From Streptomyces rubellomurinus (GTDB lineage Bacteria; Actinomycetota; Actinomycetes; Streptomycetales; Streptomycetaceae), in the NCBI RefSeq assembly GCF_000961885.1, contig NZ_JZKH01000007.1, forward strand, positions 1 through 64,000: 64,000 nucleotides of DNA. Reading direction: 5' to 3'. Positions 21,870-30,902 of the stretch are shown here, piece by piece (the stretch's first letter is position 1; each line of letters begins with the position of its first letter). The position numbers were made by a program, and so were the translations under genes. The notes below the pieces were generated by a model. It was not told where the DNA came from and ran no database searches. It saw only the letters and a program-made list of their open reading frames with translations.

Positions 21870-21882
21870 GGGGCGGGTCGGG

Positions 21883-22497
21883 TCAGCCGCGCAGGGGGAT
21901 GCCCGTGCGGTCGGTGGTGCCGCGCTCGATCGCGCCGCGCTCCAGGGCGGTGCGCTCCAGGGCGGTGCGCTCGATGGCGGTGCGCTCCAGGGCGTTGCGC
22001 TCCAGCGCGGTGCGGTCCAGGCCGCCCTGGCGGGCCGCCGGGACGGTGGCGGCCAGGCCGCCGCGCTCGGGGGCGGCGGGCAGCTCCTCGGAGCGGTCCG
22101 GGCGGCTGGGGCCGGGGACGGCGCCGCCGGCGGCGAGGAGTTCGCTGGTCGGTCGGCGCATGCCGTAGCGGCGGTGCACGGCCTGCTTGGTGACCCCGAG
22201 GGCGGAGCCCACCGAGTCCCAGGAGAAGCCCAGCGCCCGGTCGAACTCGACCGCCGCCGCGACCAGGGTCTCCACGCTCTCCCGCAGCTCCTGCGCGAGG
22301 CGCACGGTCGGCGCGGGCGCCCGGCCGTACACCACGAAGCCGGCCGAGGTGCTCGGGCGGCGCGGACGGTAGACGTTGCCCAGCTGGGCGGTGAGCGTCC
22401 GCAGCGCGTCGACCTGGCGCCTCACGCGCTCGATGTCCCGCACCAGCAGGTGCAGGCTCGCCCTCGCCCGGGCGTCGTGGTTGATCTGCTCGGCCAT
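21883..22497 (-). CDS. HTH protein with a C-terminal pentapeptide-repeat tail
   Basis: The 204-residue protein occupies the slot between priA and fmt where S. coelicolor, as I recall, also has a small regulator. An N-terminal helical part ([36 protein letters not shown]) precedes a helix-turn-helix near residues 90-112 ([22 protein letters not shown]), similar to regulators that test order of replication or stress genes. Residues about 160-200 consist of repeats of the form [15 protein letters not shown], encoded by an imperfect 15-bp DNA repeat. Such a tail could form a coiled coil or charged helix. The function is unknown. A perfect palindrome lies 66 bases upstream and may be its operator. 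Confidence 0.8.
   Translation of the reverse strand: MAEQINHDARARASLHLLVRDIERVRRQVDALRTLTAQLGNVYRPRRPSTSAGFVVYGRAPAPTVRLAQELRESVETLVAAAVEFDRALGFSWDSVGSALGVTKQAVHRRYGMRRPTSELLAAGGAVPGPSRPDRSEELPAAPERGGLAATVPAARQGGLDRTALERNALERTAIERTALERTALERGAIERGTTDRTGIPLRG
21915..22025 (-). repeat. 15-bp coding repeat array in the HTH gene
   Basis: About seven imperfect 15-bp units close to CTCCAGGGCGGTGCG (plus strand) run in frame and encode the ALER pentapeptides. Units differ by single substitutions, and length may vary between strains (inference). Confidence 0.8.
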
Positions 22498-22562
22498 GGC
22501 TTACGCGCCGCCTTCCGTACGGTCAGCTCGGCCGGGGCGCGGTGTCCCGTGCGCCCGGCCCC

Positions 22563-22580
22563 GGTCAATCTCTCTTGACC
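22563..22580. promoter_or_regulatory. Perfect palindrome GGTCAA-N6-TTGACC
   Basis: GGTCAATCTCTCTTGACC lies between the HTH gene (start 22497) and def (start 22754). The two six-base arms are perfect inverted repeats, and TTGACC could also serve as a -35 for rightward transcription. It is a candidate operator of the adjacent HTH protein. Confidence 0.55.
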
Positions 22581-22753
22581 AACGCCGAAGCGGGGGCCGG
22601 GGTAACGCGGTGGAACCGAGACGGGATATGCCAGCCCGGTCCGCGAGGCCGGGGGAGGGCCCGGGGGAGTTGCATAGACTTGGCGGCGCACCAGCCGTAG
22701 CCCCCAGCCGTAGCCCCAGCCCCGCGCGTCCGAAGGACAGGAGCCCGCACCCC

Positions 22754-23299
22754 GTGGCGATCCAGCCGATCCGTCTCTTCGGAGACCCCGTCCTGCGGGC
22801 CACCGCGAAGCCGGTGACCACCTTCGACAAGGAGCTGCGCACCCTCGTCCGCGACCTCACGGAGACCATGCTCGACGCCCCCGGTGCCGGGCTCGCGGCC
22901 CCCCAACTCGGCATCTCGCTGCGGGTGTTCACCTACCACGTGGACGGCGTCACCGGGCACCTGATCAACCCCGACCTGTCGCTCAGCGAGGAGGAGCAGG
23001 ACGGCCCGGAGGGCTGTCTCTCGCTGCCCGGCCTGCGCTACGACACCCGGCGCGCGTACGGCGTGGTCGCCAAGGGCTTCAACGAGTACGGCGATCCGGT
23101 CACCGTGGAGGGCACCCAGCTGCTCGCCCGGTGCATCCAGCACGAGACCGACCACCTGGACGGCATCGTCTTCATCGACCGGCTCGACCGGGAGCAGCGC
23201 AAGGCCGCGCTCCGGGCGATCCGGGAGGCGGACTGGGGCGGCGGGCCCGCGCCGGTCGTCAAGGTCTCGCCGCACAGCACCTTCGGCTCGGCGCGCTGA
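22754..23299 (+). CDS. def: Peptide deformylase
   Basis: Def removes the formyl group from nascent proteins. The 181-residue protein has the three family motifs: [19 protein letters not shown] with the metal-binding Cys88, and QHETDHLDG with His130, Glu131 and His134. The GTG at 22754 is preceded by AAGGACAGGAG and gives the standard length; longer readings reach into the upstream region. fmt follows after 40 bases, a logical pairing of formylation and deformylation. Confidence 0.96.
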   Translation: MAIQPIRLFGDPVLRATAKPVTTFDKELRTLVRDLTETMLDAPGAGLAAPQLGISLRVFTYHVDGVTGHLINPDLSLSEEEQDGPEGCLSLPGLRYDTRRAYGVVAKGFNEYGDPVTVEGTQLLARCIQHETDHLDGIVFIDRLDREQRKAALRAIREADWGGGPAPVVKVSPHSTFGSAR

Positions 23300-23339
23300 G
23301 TCCCACCACGTCCAACGTTCGTTTGCAGAAAGGCACTTG

Positions 23340-24278
23340 ATGCGTCTCGTCTTCGCCGGCACCCCCGAGGTCGCCGTTCCCGCGCTCGACGCGCTGCTCG
23401 CCTCCGACCAGCACGAGGTGGTCGCGGTGGTCACCCGCCCCGACGCCCCGGCCGGGCGCGGGCGCAAGCTCGTCGCGAGCCCCGTCGCGCAGCGCGCCGA
23501 GGAGGCCGGGATCGAGGTCCTCAAGCCGGCGAAGCCCAGCGACCCGGACTTCGTCGCCCGGCTCACCGAACTCGCCCCCGACTGCTGCCCGGTGGTCGCC
23601 TACGGCGCGCTGCTGCGGCCCGGCACCCTGGAGATCCCCAAGCACGGCTGGGTCAACCTGCACTTCTCGCTGCTGCCCGCCTGGCGCGGCGCGGCGCCCG
23701 TCCAGCACGCGGTGCTGGCCGGCGACGAGGTCACCGGCGCGTCCACCTTCCTGATCGAGCAGGGCCTGGACTCCGGGCCGGTCTACGGCGTGATCACCGA
23801 GGAGGTCCGGCCGACCGACACCAGCGGTGAGCTGCTCACCCGGCTGTCGCACTCCGGCGCCCGGCTGCTCGCCGCCACCATGGACGGCATCGCGGACGGC
23901 TCGCTGCACGCCGTGCCGCAGCCCGCCGAGGGCGTCACCCTCGCCCCGAAGATCACCGTCGAGGACGCCCGGATCGACTGGAACCTGCCCGCGCTGCGGA
24001 TCGACCGGGTGGTGCGCGGCTGCGCGCCCGCGCCGGGCGCCTGGACGGAGTTCCGCGGCGAGCGGCTGAAGGTCACCGGGCCCGTCACGCTGCTGCCCGG
24101 CACGGCCGAGCTGGCGCCCGGTCAGGTCGCGATGGCCGGCAAGAACAGCGTGCGGGTCGGGACCGGGTCGCACGACATCGAGCTCGGGGAGGTGCGTCCG
24201 CAGGGCAAGAAGGAGATGCGGGCCGCCGACTGGGCGCGCGGGGCGCGGCTGGAGGAGGGGGAGCGGTTCGGGGCCTGA
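23340..24278 (+). CDS. fmt: Methionyl-tRNA formyltransferase
   Basis: Fmt formylates initiator Met-tRNA. The 312-residue protein starts [20 protein letters not shown] and contains the catalytic region [32 protein letters not shown] with the Asn, His and Ser/Asp-region residues of the family (HFSLLP in place of HASLLP), then the C-terminal tRNA-binding domain. The ATG at 23340 is chosen over the adjacent TTG at 23337; AGAAAGG lies upstream. Confidence 0.97.
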   Translation: MRLVFAGTPEVAVPALDALLASDQHEVVAVVTRPDAPAGRGRKLVASPVAQRAEEAGIEVLKPAKPSDPDFVARLTELAPDCCPVVAYGALLRPGTLEIPKHGWVNLHFSLLPAWRGAAPVQHAVLAGDEVTGASTFLIEQGLDSGPVYGVITEEVRPTDTSGELLTRLSHSGARLLAATMDGIADGSLHAVPQPAEGVTLAPKITVEDARIDWNLPALRIDRVVRGCAPAPGAWTEFRGERLKVTGPVTLLPGTAELAPGQVAMAGKNSVRVGTGSHDIELGEVRPQGKKEMRAADWARGARLEEGERFGA

Positions 24279-24370
24279 CCTCCCGGGCCGGTCCGGCTCG
24301 CCGCGCGGGGCGCCGCGGGCGGGCCTACCTTGGTCCGAGTGGGGGATTCCTCACCAGGAAGGCTGATCCC

Positions 24371-24727
24371 ATGGCCCGACTCACCTGGACGAGCCCGCGT
24401 ACGTGGACCGCCGTGGCCGGCGCACTGCTGGTGACCGGAGTCTTCGGGCTGGCGACCGCACCCCCGGCCGGCGCCGTGGCCACCTCGGTGGTCACGGGGG
24501 ATCTGGCGGCCTCCGGCTCGGTGTCCCACGCGACCTGCGGTCAGGGCACCCACCTGATCGGGGGAGGTTTCAGCCTGGGGCCCGTCACGGTCGACCAGAG
24601 CACCAACACCCCCCAGCCCGAGCTGCTGATCGTCAACGCCCCTTCGCCCGACCAGCACGACACCTGGCTGGCCGGCGCGGTCGGGGCGGTCGGGGCGCAG
24701 GCCTTCGCCCTCTGCGAGGCGGACTGA
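24371..24727 (+). CDS. Small secreted protein of unknown function
   Basis: The 118-residue protein has an N-terminal signal peptide (TWTAVAGALLVTGVFGLATAPPAGA) with likely cleavage after GAVA. The mature part is Gly/Ser/Thr-rich with only two Cys (ATCGQGTHLIGGGF and ALCEAD), suggesting one disulfide. The ATG is preceded by AGGAAGG. It separates fmt from rsmB and is not recognised. Confidence 0.75.
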   Translation: MARLTWTSPRTWTAVAGALLVTGVFGLATAPPAGAVATSVVTGDLAASGSVSHATCGQGTHLIGGGFSLGPVTVDQSTNTPQPELLIVNAPSPDQHDTWLAGAVGAVGAQAFALCEAD

Positions 24728-24742
24728 CGAGCCGTCCGGGGT

Positions 24743-24770
24743 CGCCCCCGCCGCCCGGGCGGCGGGGGCG
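24743..24770 (+). terminator. Terminator after the small secreted protein gene
   Basis: A perfect 28-base palindrome of G and C (14-bp arms, 24743-24756 with 24757-24770) lies 15 bases after the stop codon. Confidence 0.65.
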
Positions 24771-24879
24771 CGGAGGGAATCACGGCGGGGCGAGGAGGGG
24801 CGGCGGTGGGGAATTCGGGCGGGATGTCCGGGGCGGGATATCGTGGGTGTGATAGCCACCGCAGCACTTTGAGGCACCT

Positions 24880-26313
24880 GTGACCACTCCCAGCGCCAAG
24901 CGCGCCCCCCGCCCGCACCGCCGTCCGAAGAAGGACCCGGCCCGGATCGTCGCGTTCCGCGCGCTGCGCGCCGTCGACGAGCGGGACGCCTACGCCAACC
25001 TGATCCTGCCCTCCCTGCTGCGCGAGGCCGAGCAGAAGGGCATGGACCGGCGCGACGCCGCGCTCGCCACCGAGCTGGTCTACGGCACCCTGCGCCTGCA
25101 GGGCACCTACGACGCCGTCATCGCGGCCTGCGTCGACCGGCCGCTCAGCAAGGTCGACCCGCCGGTGCTCGACGTGCTCTCGCTCGGCGCCCACCAGCTG
25201 CTCACCACCCGCATCCCCACCCACGCGGCCGTCTCGGCGACCGTCGAACTGGCCCGGGTGGTGCTCGGCGACGGCAAGGCGAAGTTCGTCAACGCCGTGC
25301 TGCGCCGGATCAGCGCGCACGACCTGGACACCTGGATCGAGCAGGTCGCCCCGCCGTACGACCAGGACGCCGAGGACCACCTGGCGGTCGTGCACTCCCA
25401 CCCCCGCTGGGTGGTCGCCGCGCTCTGGGACTCGCTCGGCCGCTGGCAGCCGGACGCCTCCGGGCGCACCGCGATGGAGGAGCTGCTGCGCGCCGACAAC
25501 GAGCGGCCCGAGGTCACCCTGGTCGCCCGCCCCGGGCGGGCCACGGTCGGCGAGCTGGCCGACGCGCTGCCGGAGGCCGAGCCCGGCCGCTGGTCGCCGT
25601 TCGCGCTGCGCCTCGCCGAGGGCGGCGACCCGGGCGCGCTGGACGCCGTCCGGGAGAACCGGGCGGGTGTGCAGGACGAGGGCAGCCAGCTCGTCGCCCT
25701 CGCCCTGGCCTCGGCGCCGGTGGACGGCCCGGACCGGCTCTGGCTGGACGGCTGCGCCGGCCCCGGCGGCAAGGCCGCGCTGCTCGGGGCGCTGGCCGCC
25801 GAGCGCGGCGCGGCGCTGGTCGCGAGCGAGAAGCAGCCGCACCGGGCCCGGCTGGTGGCCCGGGCGCTGGAGGGCAACCCCGGCCCGTACACCGTGATCG
25901 CGGCGGACGGGACCCGGCCGGCCTGGAAGTCCGGCGGCTTCGACCGGGTGCTGGTCGACGTGCCCTGCTCCGGCCTGGGCGCGCTGCGCCGGCGGCCGGA
26001 GGCCCGCTGGCGGCGCCGGCCGGCCGACGTCGCGGCCTTCGGGCCGCTGCAGCGGGACCTGCTGCGCTCGGCGATCGAGGCGACCCGGGTCGGCGGGGTG
26101 GTCGGCTACGCGACCTGCTCGCCGCACCTCGCCGAGACCCGGGCCGTGGTGGACGACGTGCTGCGCGGCGAGGGCGGCCGGGTCGAGTGGATCGACGCGC
26201 GGCCGCTGCTGCCCGGCCTCCCGGCGCTCGGGGACGGGCCGGACGTGCAGCTGTGGCCGCACCTGCACGGGACGGACGCGATGTACCTGGCGCTGCTGCG
26301 GCGTACGGCCTGA
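24880..26313 (+). CDS. rsmB: 16S rRNA m5C methyltransferase RsmB/Sun family
   Basis: RsmB methylates a cytosine in 16S rRNA. The 477-residue protein has an N-terminal NusB-like RNA-binding domain (residues about 20-165: IVAFRALRAVDERDAYANLILPSLLREAE...AVSATVELARVVLGDGKAKFVNAVLRRI) and a C-terminal methyltransferase domain. The SAM motif is DGCAGPGGKAALL, and the catalytic cysteines lie in DVPCSGLGALRRRPEARW and YATCSPHLAETR. The GTG at 24880 has GAGG upstream. It is the last core gene before the accessory region. Confidence 0.95.
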   Translation: MTTPSAKRAPRPHRRPKKDPARIVAFRALRAVDERDAYANLILPSLLREAEQKGMDRRDAALATELVYGTLRLQGTYDAVIAACVDRPLSKVDPPVLDVLSLGAHQLLTTRIPTHAAVSATVELARVVLGDGKAKFVNAVLRRISAHDLDTWIEQVAPPYDQDAEDHLAVVHSHPRWVVAALWDSLGRWQPDASGRTAMEELLRADNERPEVTLVARPGRATVGELADALPEAEPGRWSPFALRLAEGGDPGALDAVRENRAGVQDEGSQLVALALASAPVDGPDRLWLDGCAGPGGKAALLGALAAERGAALVASEKQPHRARLVARALEGNPGPYTVIAADGTRPAWKSGGFDRVLVDVPCSGLGALRRRPEARWRRRPADVAAFGPLQRDLLRSAIEATRVGGVVGYATCSPHLAETRAVVDDVLRGEGGRVEWIDARPLLPGLPALGDGPDVQLWPHLHGTDAMYLALLRRTA

Positions 26314-26346
26314 GGCCGGCGGTGTGATGGCCTGCCGGTCCGACGG

Positions 26347-26778
26347 TCAGGTCGGCAGGCTGCTGAGGAGGGCGCGCGCCTGGGTGCGGAGCTCCTCGAC
26401 CGGGACGTTGTCGCAGACCACCTCCAGGCCGAGCGCGGGCCCCAGCCGGGTGTTCGACCAGGACTGGAAGACGAAGTACGGGCGGTGGTCGGCCTGCGGT
26501 TCGGTGGCCAGGTGGAGGGTCGCGCCGCCCGGGAACGGCCAGCCGGAGGGATCGCCCGGATCCTCGAACTCCCAGTCGTACTGGTACGGCGCGGGTTCGG
26601 TGGGCAGGTCGAGCAGGGTCCGGGCGAACTCGCGGACCTCGTCCGGGCCCGCGAACGGCATCGTTTCGCTGCCCCAGCGGTTGCCGACCTCCAGCTCCCA
26701 GCCGTCGCCGGCGCGCTGGACGGACAGCGACCACCAGCCCTGCTCGTCGTGCGACTCGCAGTCGATGATCGGATCCAT
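26347..26778 (-). CDS. Small acidic protein of unknown function
   Basis: The 143-residue protein (MDPIIDCESHDEQGWWSLSVQ...) is acidic and rich in Trp and Phe, with no signal peptide or membrane segment. It ends EELRTQARALLSSLPT. The ATG at 26778 is preceded by GGAGG at ideal spacing. The family is not recognised. It is convergent with rsmB. Confidence 0.75.
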   Translation of the reverse strand: MDPIIDCESHDEQGWWSLSVQRAGDGWELEVGNRWGSETMPFAGPDEVREFARTLLDLPTEPAPYQYDWEFEDPGDPSGWPFPGGATLHLATEPQADHRPYFVFQSWSNTRLGPALGLEVVCDNVPVEELRTQARALLSSLPT

Positions 26779-26879
26779 GGTCAACCTCCTGGTGGCAGGC
26801 GGGAGTTCGAGGACCCGCAGGGGCAGTGTGCCCCGGCGGCGGGGGTCGGCGCGCGGGGATTTTCGGGGCGGAGCTGCCG

Positions 26880-27170
26880 TCAGTCGGTGGCCGGGTGCCA
26901 GGGGCGGCCCGGGCGGGTGGGGACCGGCGCCGAGGTGAGGCGCAGTGCGTACACCTCGTGGTCGGTGGCCGGGTGCGGGACCGGGCCGAGGTAGTCGTGG
27001 CCGGTGAGGTGGCACCAGGCGGGCAGGTCGAGCGGCGCGGCCGGGTCGGTGGTGCGGATGTGGACGACGGCGCCGGCCGGTAGGTGGGCGATCGTGGCGC
27101 GCAGGCGGAGCAGGAGCTGGACGCAGAGCAGGCCGGTGCCGTCCACGGTGAGGTCGGGGGTGTCGGTCAC
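26880..27170 (-). CDS. TusA-like sulfurtransferase-fold protein with altered active site
   Basis: The 96-residue protein matches the TusA/SirA fold (LTVDGTGLLCVQLLLRLRATIAHLPAGAVVHIRTTDPAAPLDLPAWCHLTGHDYLG), which in active enzymes relays sulfur for tRNA thiolation or cofactor synthesis. The usual CPxP motif reads CVQL here: the Cys remains but both prolines are gone. A second Cys is in PAWCHLTGH. The product after residue 60 is a non-standard tail. Confidence 0.7.
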   Translation of the reverse strand: MTDTPDLTVDGTGLLCVQLLLRLRATIAHLPAGAVVHIRTTDPAAPLDLPAWCHLTGHDYLGPVPHPATDHEVYALRLTSAPVPTRPGRPWHPATD

Positions 27171-27212
27171 GGGTGCTGCCCTTTGCGCGGAAGCGGATGC
27201 GTCCGGCCCAGC

Positions 27213-27704
27213 CTAGGAGGCCGGGTCGACGGGACGCTGGTCGGGGGCGGTGCCGCCGGCGCGGGTGAGGAGGGTGGTGAGCCGGTCGAGGTCGTCGGGG
27301 CTCCAGCGCTCGGCTGCGAAGTGTTCGGCGGCGACCTTGCGGGCGGTGTAGCGCATCTCGGCGAGCCGGTCGCGGCCGGTGGGGGTGAGGGCGGCGTAGG
27401 CGACCCGCGCGTCGCGGGCGGCGGTCTCGCGGGAGACCAGGCCGATCCGCTCCAGCGGGGCGAGGCCGCGGGTGACGCCGGAGGCGGTGAGGCCGAGGGC
27501 TTCGGCGAGGTCGACGCGGCGCATCCGGCCGCCGGGGGCCTGGCCGAGGTGGAGCAGCAGGGTGAAGTCGGAGAGGCTGACTCCGTGCAGGCCGCTGAGG
27601 CTCGCGTCGAAGCGCTTCACCAGGGCGGCCTGGGCGCGGACCAGCCGCAGGGCGGTGTCCAGCGGGTCGGGCGTCGGGGTCGGCGTCGGGTCGGGGATTG
27701 TCAT
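27213..27704 (-). CDS. MarR-family transcriptional regulator
   Basis: The 163-residue protein has the winged-helix of MarR regulators: helices around VSLSDFTLLLHLGQAPGGRMRRVDLAEALGLTASGVTRGLAPLERIGLVSRE and the wing AARDARVAYAALTPTGRDRL. It starts MTIPDP with a Pro/Asp-rich leader. The ATG at 27704 lies 5 bases after AAGGAGG; a GTG at 27710 would overlap the ribosome binding site. It is the last of two minus-strand genes here, and its targets are unknown. Confidence 0.88.
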   Translation of the reverse strand: MTIPDPTPTPTPDPLDTALRLVRAQAALVKRFDASLSGLHGVSLSDFTLLLHLGQAPGGRMRRVDLAEALGLTASGVTRGLAPLERIGLVSRETAARDARVAYAALTPTGRDRLAEMRYTARKVAAEHFAAERWSPDDLDRLTTLLTRAGGTAPDQRPVDPAS

Positions 27705-27714
27705 TGCCACCTCC

Positions 27715-27726
27715 TTGACTACTCAA
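27715..27726. promoter_or_regulatory. Possible MarR operator TTGA-N4-TCAA
   Basis: TTGACTACTCAA lies just upstream of the MarR ribosome binding site. TTGA and TCAA arms are common in MarR-family operators. Autoregulation is inferred. Confidence 0.35.
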
Positions 27727-27778
27727 GCATAGGGTACGGGAGAGCCGTCAAGGAGGTGGCGGGGGGAGGGGGGTGTGG

Positions 27779-28138
27779 CTACCGGGAGGGCTGTGCGGCC
27801 TGGCGCTTCCGGCGCTTGCCGAGCGGCGCCTGGGACAGGTCCTCGGCCTGGGAGCGGAGGTTCTTGTGGCCGTAACCGCGCTCGGCCAGCCAGGCGAGCG
27901 CCGCCCGCTCGGCCCGCTCGGTGGCGAGCAGGATGTCCGCTTCTTCCTCGCCCTCGTCGAGGAAGCGGAAGGTGAACGCGGCACGGGCGGTGAGGTCGTA
28001 GCTGAGGTGGCCCTCGCGGGTGAAGGCGGCGTGCAGCACGTCGTGCTCGGCGGCCTCGGCCTGGAGGGCGGCGCGCTGCTCGTCGGTGAGGCCGTCGAAG
28101 ACGCCGCGCACCATGATGCGGAAGGTTCGGATGGTCAT
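27779..28138 (-). CDS. DUF6204-family protein
   Basis: The 119-residue protein (MTIRTFRIMVRGVFDGLTDEQRAALQAEAAEHDVLHAAFTREGHLSYDLTARAAFTFRF...ERGYGHKNLRSQAEDLSQAPLGKRRKRQ) matches my recollection of the streptomycete DUF6204 family: a small alpha/beta protein with a basic tail. No function is known. No secretion signal is present. Confidence 0.7.
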   Translation of the reverse strand: MTIRTFRIMVRGVFDGLTDEQRAALQAEAAEHDVLHAAFTREGHLSYDLTARAAFTFRFLDEGEEEADILLATERAERAALAWLAERGYGHKNLRSQAEDLSQAPLGKRRKRQAAQPSR

Positions 28139-28345
28139 TCCCCGACGATAGGCGCGCGGACTGCCCGGCCGCCAACGCGTATTCGACCCTCACGCGCCCG
28201 GCGCCGGGTCGGCGAGGGCGCGGACTTCGGCAACGCCGGGTTTTCCATGCTCTTTGTTCCGGATCTTCCCGGGCTCTGCGACGATCCGAAGATCGCCGCC
28301 CTCGCTGAGCGGGGGCGGTCCGGGCAGGGGAGAGAAGAGACCGGG

Positions 28346-29842
28346 ATGGCCGATGGGCCCGTGGACGACGGCGTCCTGGGGAGGTGGCGGGGCGGCCGGA
28401 TCGCCCTGGACAAGGAGACCTGGCTGGTGGTCTCCGGCGGGGTGCTGGGCGCCATGTTCGCGGCCATGGGGCTGGCGGTGCTGTTCGGCCCGGCCAACGG
28501 CTTCGGCGGCCCCGGCCTGTCGTACATGGGGATCGGCAGCGTCCTCGGCCTGATGCCCTGCGGCGCCGGCCTGGTGTGGGCGCTGATCCACCCCCGGTAC
28601 GGCTTCCCGTCGATCGCGGCGGGCGCGCTGCTCGGCCTCGGCCTGTTCCTCTGGTTCGCCGGGGACGGGCTGAACGACGCCTGGAAGGCCGCGGCCGACC
28701 GGCCGTCCACCGTCCGCGCGGTCGGCAGCTGGACCAGCGGCGACCTGGTCGTCCGGGTGCGGCCCGACCAGGTGGTGGCCTACCGGGGCGCCACCGGGGC
28801 CGTCGCCTGGCGCTGGACGCCGCCCGGCGAGGACTCGGTGTGCGCGATGAGCCGCGGCGTCGGGGCCGGCCGGCTCGGGCTGCTCGGGCACTCGCCGCAC
28901 GACCGGCCCTGCGCCGCCGTCACCGCGCTCGACCTCGCCACCGGCGCGGCGGACTGGACGGCGGCCGTGGACGCCCCCGCCCGGGACGGCGACTCGGCCG
29001 CGCCCGACCAGATCGCCGTCGCCGGCGACCGGGCCGTCCTGCAGGAACGCGAAGCCTGGCGGGCCGTCCGGCTGGCCGACGGCGGCCCGCTGTGGCGCAG
29101 CGCCGTCGACGCCGGCTGCTCGCCGCTGGAGGTCGCGGGCGGGGCGGACGAGGTGGTGACCGTCGCGCAGTGCGGCGCCGCCGCGCCCGTGCTGCGCTCG
29201 CTGGCGCCCGCGGACGGGCGGGAGCGCTCGCGCACCGCCCTGCCCGCGGCCGGCGGGCTGAAGAACCTCGCCGTGGTGTCCGTCGACCCGCTCGCCGTCT
29301 GGGTCGACGCGCAGGCCGAGCGCGGCACCCACGCGGTGCTCAGCTACGACGCCGCGGGGCGGCAGCGGGCGGCGATACCGGTCTCCGGGGACGAGTACGA
29401 CCTCGACGTGATGCTCGGCGGCGTGCACGCCTTCGACGAGTTCAACGCCCGGCCGCTGTTCGGCGGGGTGGTGGTCGGCGACCTGTTCATCGCCCCCGCC
29501 CAGAAGCCCGGGGACGTCCGGATCGGCGGCGGGAAGAACCCCAGCCGGATCGCCACCGGGCGGCTGGTCGCCTACTCGCTGGCGGACGGGCGGCAGCGGT
29601 GGACGGCCGCGCTCGACGACCAGGTCACCGGCGTGCTGGCGGACGGCGGCTCGGTGTGGGCGCTCACCCGCAACTCCCTGACCAGGGTCGACGCGGCCAC
29701 CGGGCGCCGGACCAGGGAGCTGGACGTGAACGACACCGCCTCGCTGTACCCCGTCGACCTCTCGGCCTTCGGGGGCGAGCGCTTCACCGTCGTCGCCGAG
29801 GACGGCACCCGGGACGAGCCGCCGGTGCGCGGGCTGAACTGA
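28346..29842 (+). CDS. Membrane protein with a PQQ-like beta-propeller domain
   Basis: The 498-residue product has about three membrane segments near the N terminus (LVVSGGVLGAMFAAMGLAVLFG, MGIGSVLGLMPCGAGLVWALI, SIAAGALLGLGLFLWFAG). The rest is an outside domain of repeated blades such as VVAYRGATGAVAWRWTPP, AVTALDLATGAADWTAAVD, RLVAYSLADGRQRWTAALDD and LTRVDAATGRRTRELDVND, typical of PQQ-like propellers. Such domains often bind proteins or act as sensors; no enzyme residues are seen. The ATG at 28346 lies after GGGAGAGAAG. Confidence 0.75.
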   Translation: MADGPVDDGVLGRWRGGRIALDKETWLVVSGGVLGAMFAAMGLAVLFGPANGFGGPGLSYMGIGSVLGLMPCGAGLVWALIHPRYGFPSIAAGALLGLGLFLWFAGDGLNDAWKAAADRPSTVRAVGSWTSGDLVVRVRPDQVVAYRGATGAVAWRWTPPGEDSVCAMSRGVGAGRLGLLGHSPHDRPCAAVTALDLATGAADWTAAVDAPARDGDSAAPDQIAVAGDRAVLQEREAWRAVRLADGGPLWRSAVDAGCSPLEVAGGADEVVTVAQCGAAAPVLRSLAPADGRERSRTALPAAGGLKNLAVVSVDPLAVWVDAQAERGTHAVLSYDAAGRQRAAIPVSGDEYDLDVMLGGVHAFDEFNARPLFGGVVVGDLFIAPAQKPGDVRIGGGKNPSRIATGRLVAYSLADGRQRWTAALDDQVTGVLADGGSVWALTRNSLTRVDAATGRRTRELDVNDTASLYPVDLSAFGGERFTVVAEDGTRDEPPVRGLN

Positions 29843-29970
29843 CCCGGTCCGCCGGTGCGGGGCCGGGCGGGATCCGGAAGAGCGGCCTCCGCCCGAGCCG
29901 ACCCGGTCGGGGCCGGTTGTGTCAGGCTGGTGGGGGAGCACCGCCGAGACGACCGATCGGGAGGCTCGTG

Positions 29971-30780
29971 ATGGCCGGGATCAGCGTGAACGGGGTCTCG
30001 CTGCACTACGAGGCCAGCGGCTCCGGCCCCGGCGTCGTCCTGGTGCACGGCTCGTGGAGCGACGGCGACACGTGGGCCCGGGTGGTGCCCGGCCTCGCCG
30101 CGCGCACCACCGTCGTCACCTACGACCGGCGCGGCCACAGCCGCAGCGAGGACCCGCTCACCCAGGGCTCGGTGCACGAGGACGCGGCCGACCTCGCCGA
30201 ACTGATCCACGCCCTCGGCCTCGCCCCGGCCTACGTCTACGGCGACTCCTACGGCGCCCTCGTCACGCTCCGGCTCGCCGCCGCCCGCCCCGACCTGCTG
30301 CGCGGCCTCGCCGTCCACGAGCCGCCCGGCACCGGCATCCTGCTCGCCGACCCCGACCTGCGGCCGATCGGCACCGCCTTCGCCGACCGGATCGCCGCCG
30401 TCCGGGAGCTGCTGGAACAGGCCGAGTCCGCCGCGGCCGCCGAGCTGTACGTCGACACCCTCGCCTTCGGGCCGGGCGCCTGGGAGCAGCTGCCGGCGCC
30501 CGTCCGGCACACCTACGTCCGCAACGCGCCCACCTACCTGGACGAGCTGCGCGACCCGGACGCCCTCGACCTCGACCTGGTCGGCCTCGCCCGCTACGGC
30601 GACCCGGCGCTGCTCACCCAGAGCGACGACAGCGCGCCGATGTTCGGCGAGGTGCTGGACCTCATCGACCTCACCCTGCCGAAGGCCGAGCGCCACCTCT
30701 ACGAGGGCGCCGGGCACGCCCCGCACCTGGCGCAGCCGGAGGAGTGGGTGCGGGTGGTGCTGCCGCGCGCGCTCGCGTAG
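29971..30780 (+). CDS. Alpha/beta hydrolase
   Basis: The 269-residue cytosolic protein has the catalytic elements of the fold: oxyanion region VLVHGSWSDGDTW, nucleophile Ser93 in YGDSYGAL, and the His in GAGHAPHLAQPEEW at the end. The substrate is unknown. The ATG at 29971 lies after GGGAGG; an adjacent GTG at 29968 is possible. Confidence 0.85.
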   Translation: MAGISVNGVSLHYEASGSGPGVVLVHGSWSDGDTWARVVPGLAARTTVVTYDRRGHSRSEDPLTQGSVHEDAADLAELIHALGLAPAYVYGDSYGALVTLRLAAARPDLLRGLAVHEPPGTGILLADPDLRPIGTAFADRIAAVRELLEQAESAAAAELYVDTLAFGPGAWEQLPAPVRHTYVRNAPTYLDELRDPDALDLDLVGLARYGDPALLTQSDDSAPMFGEVLDLIDLTLPKAERHLYEGAGHAPHLAQPEEWVRVVLPRALA

Positions 30781-30902
30781 CGGCCACCGGGCCCGTCCCC
30801 TCCGGACCTGGTCCGGAACGTTCTGTCGGGTGTGCTCCGGGGACCGGAACGCCCGGTTCGTCCGCCTTCCGCGGCCCGACGACGGCCCGACGACGGCCCG
30901 AC

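Noticed and set aside
21855..22193. Rightward frame over the repeats in the HTH gene
   Set aside because: It is the complement of the ALER repeats, lacks a ribosome binding site and runs against the conserved HTH frame.
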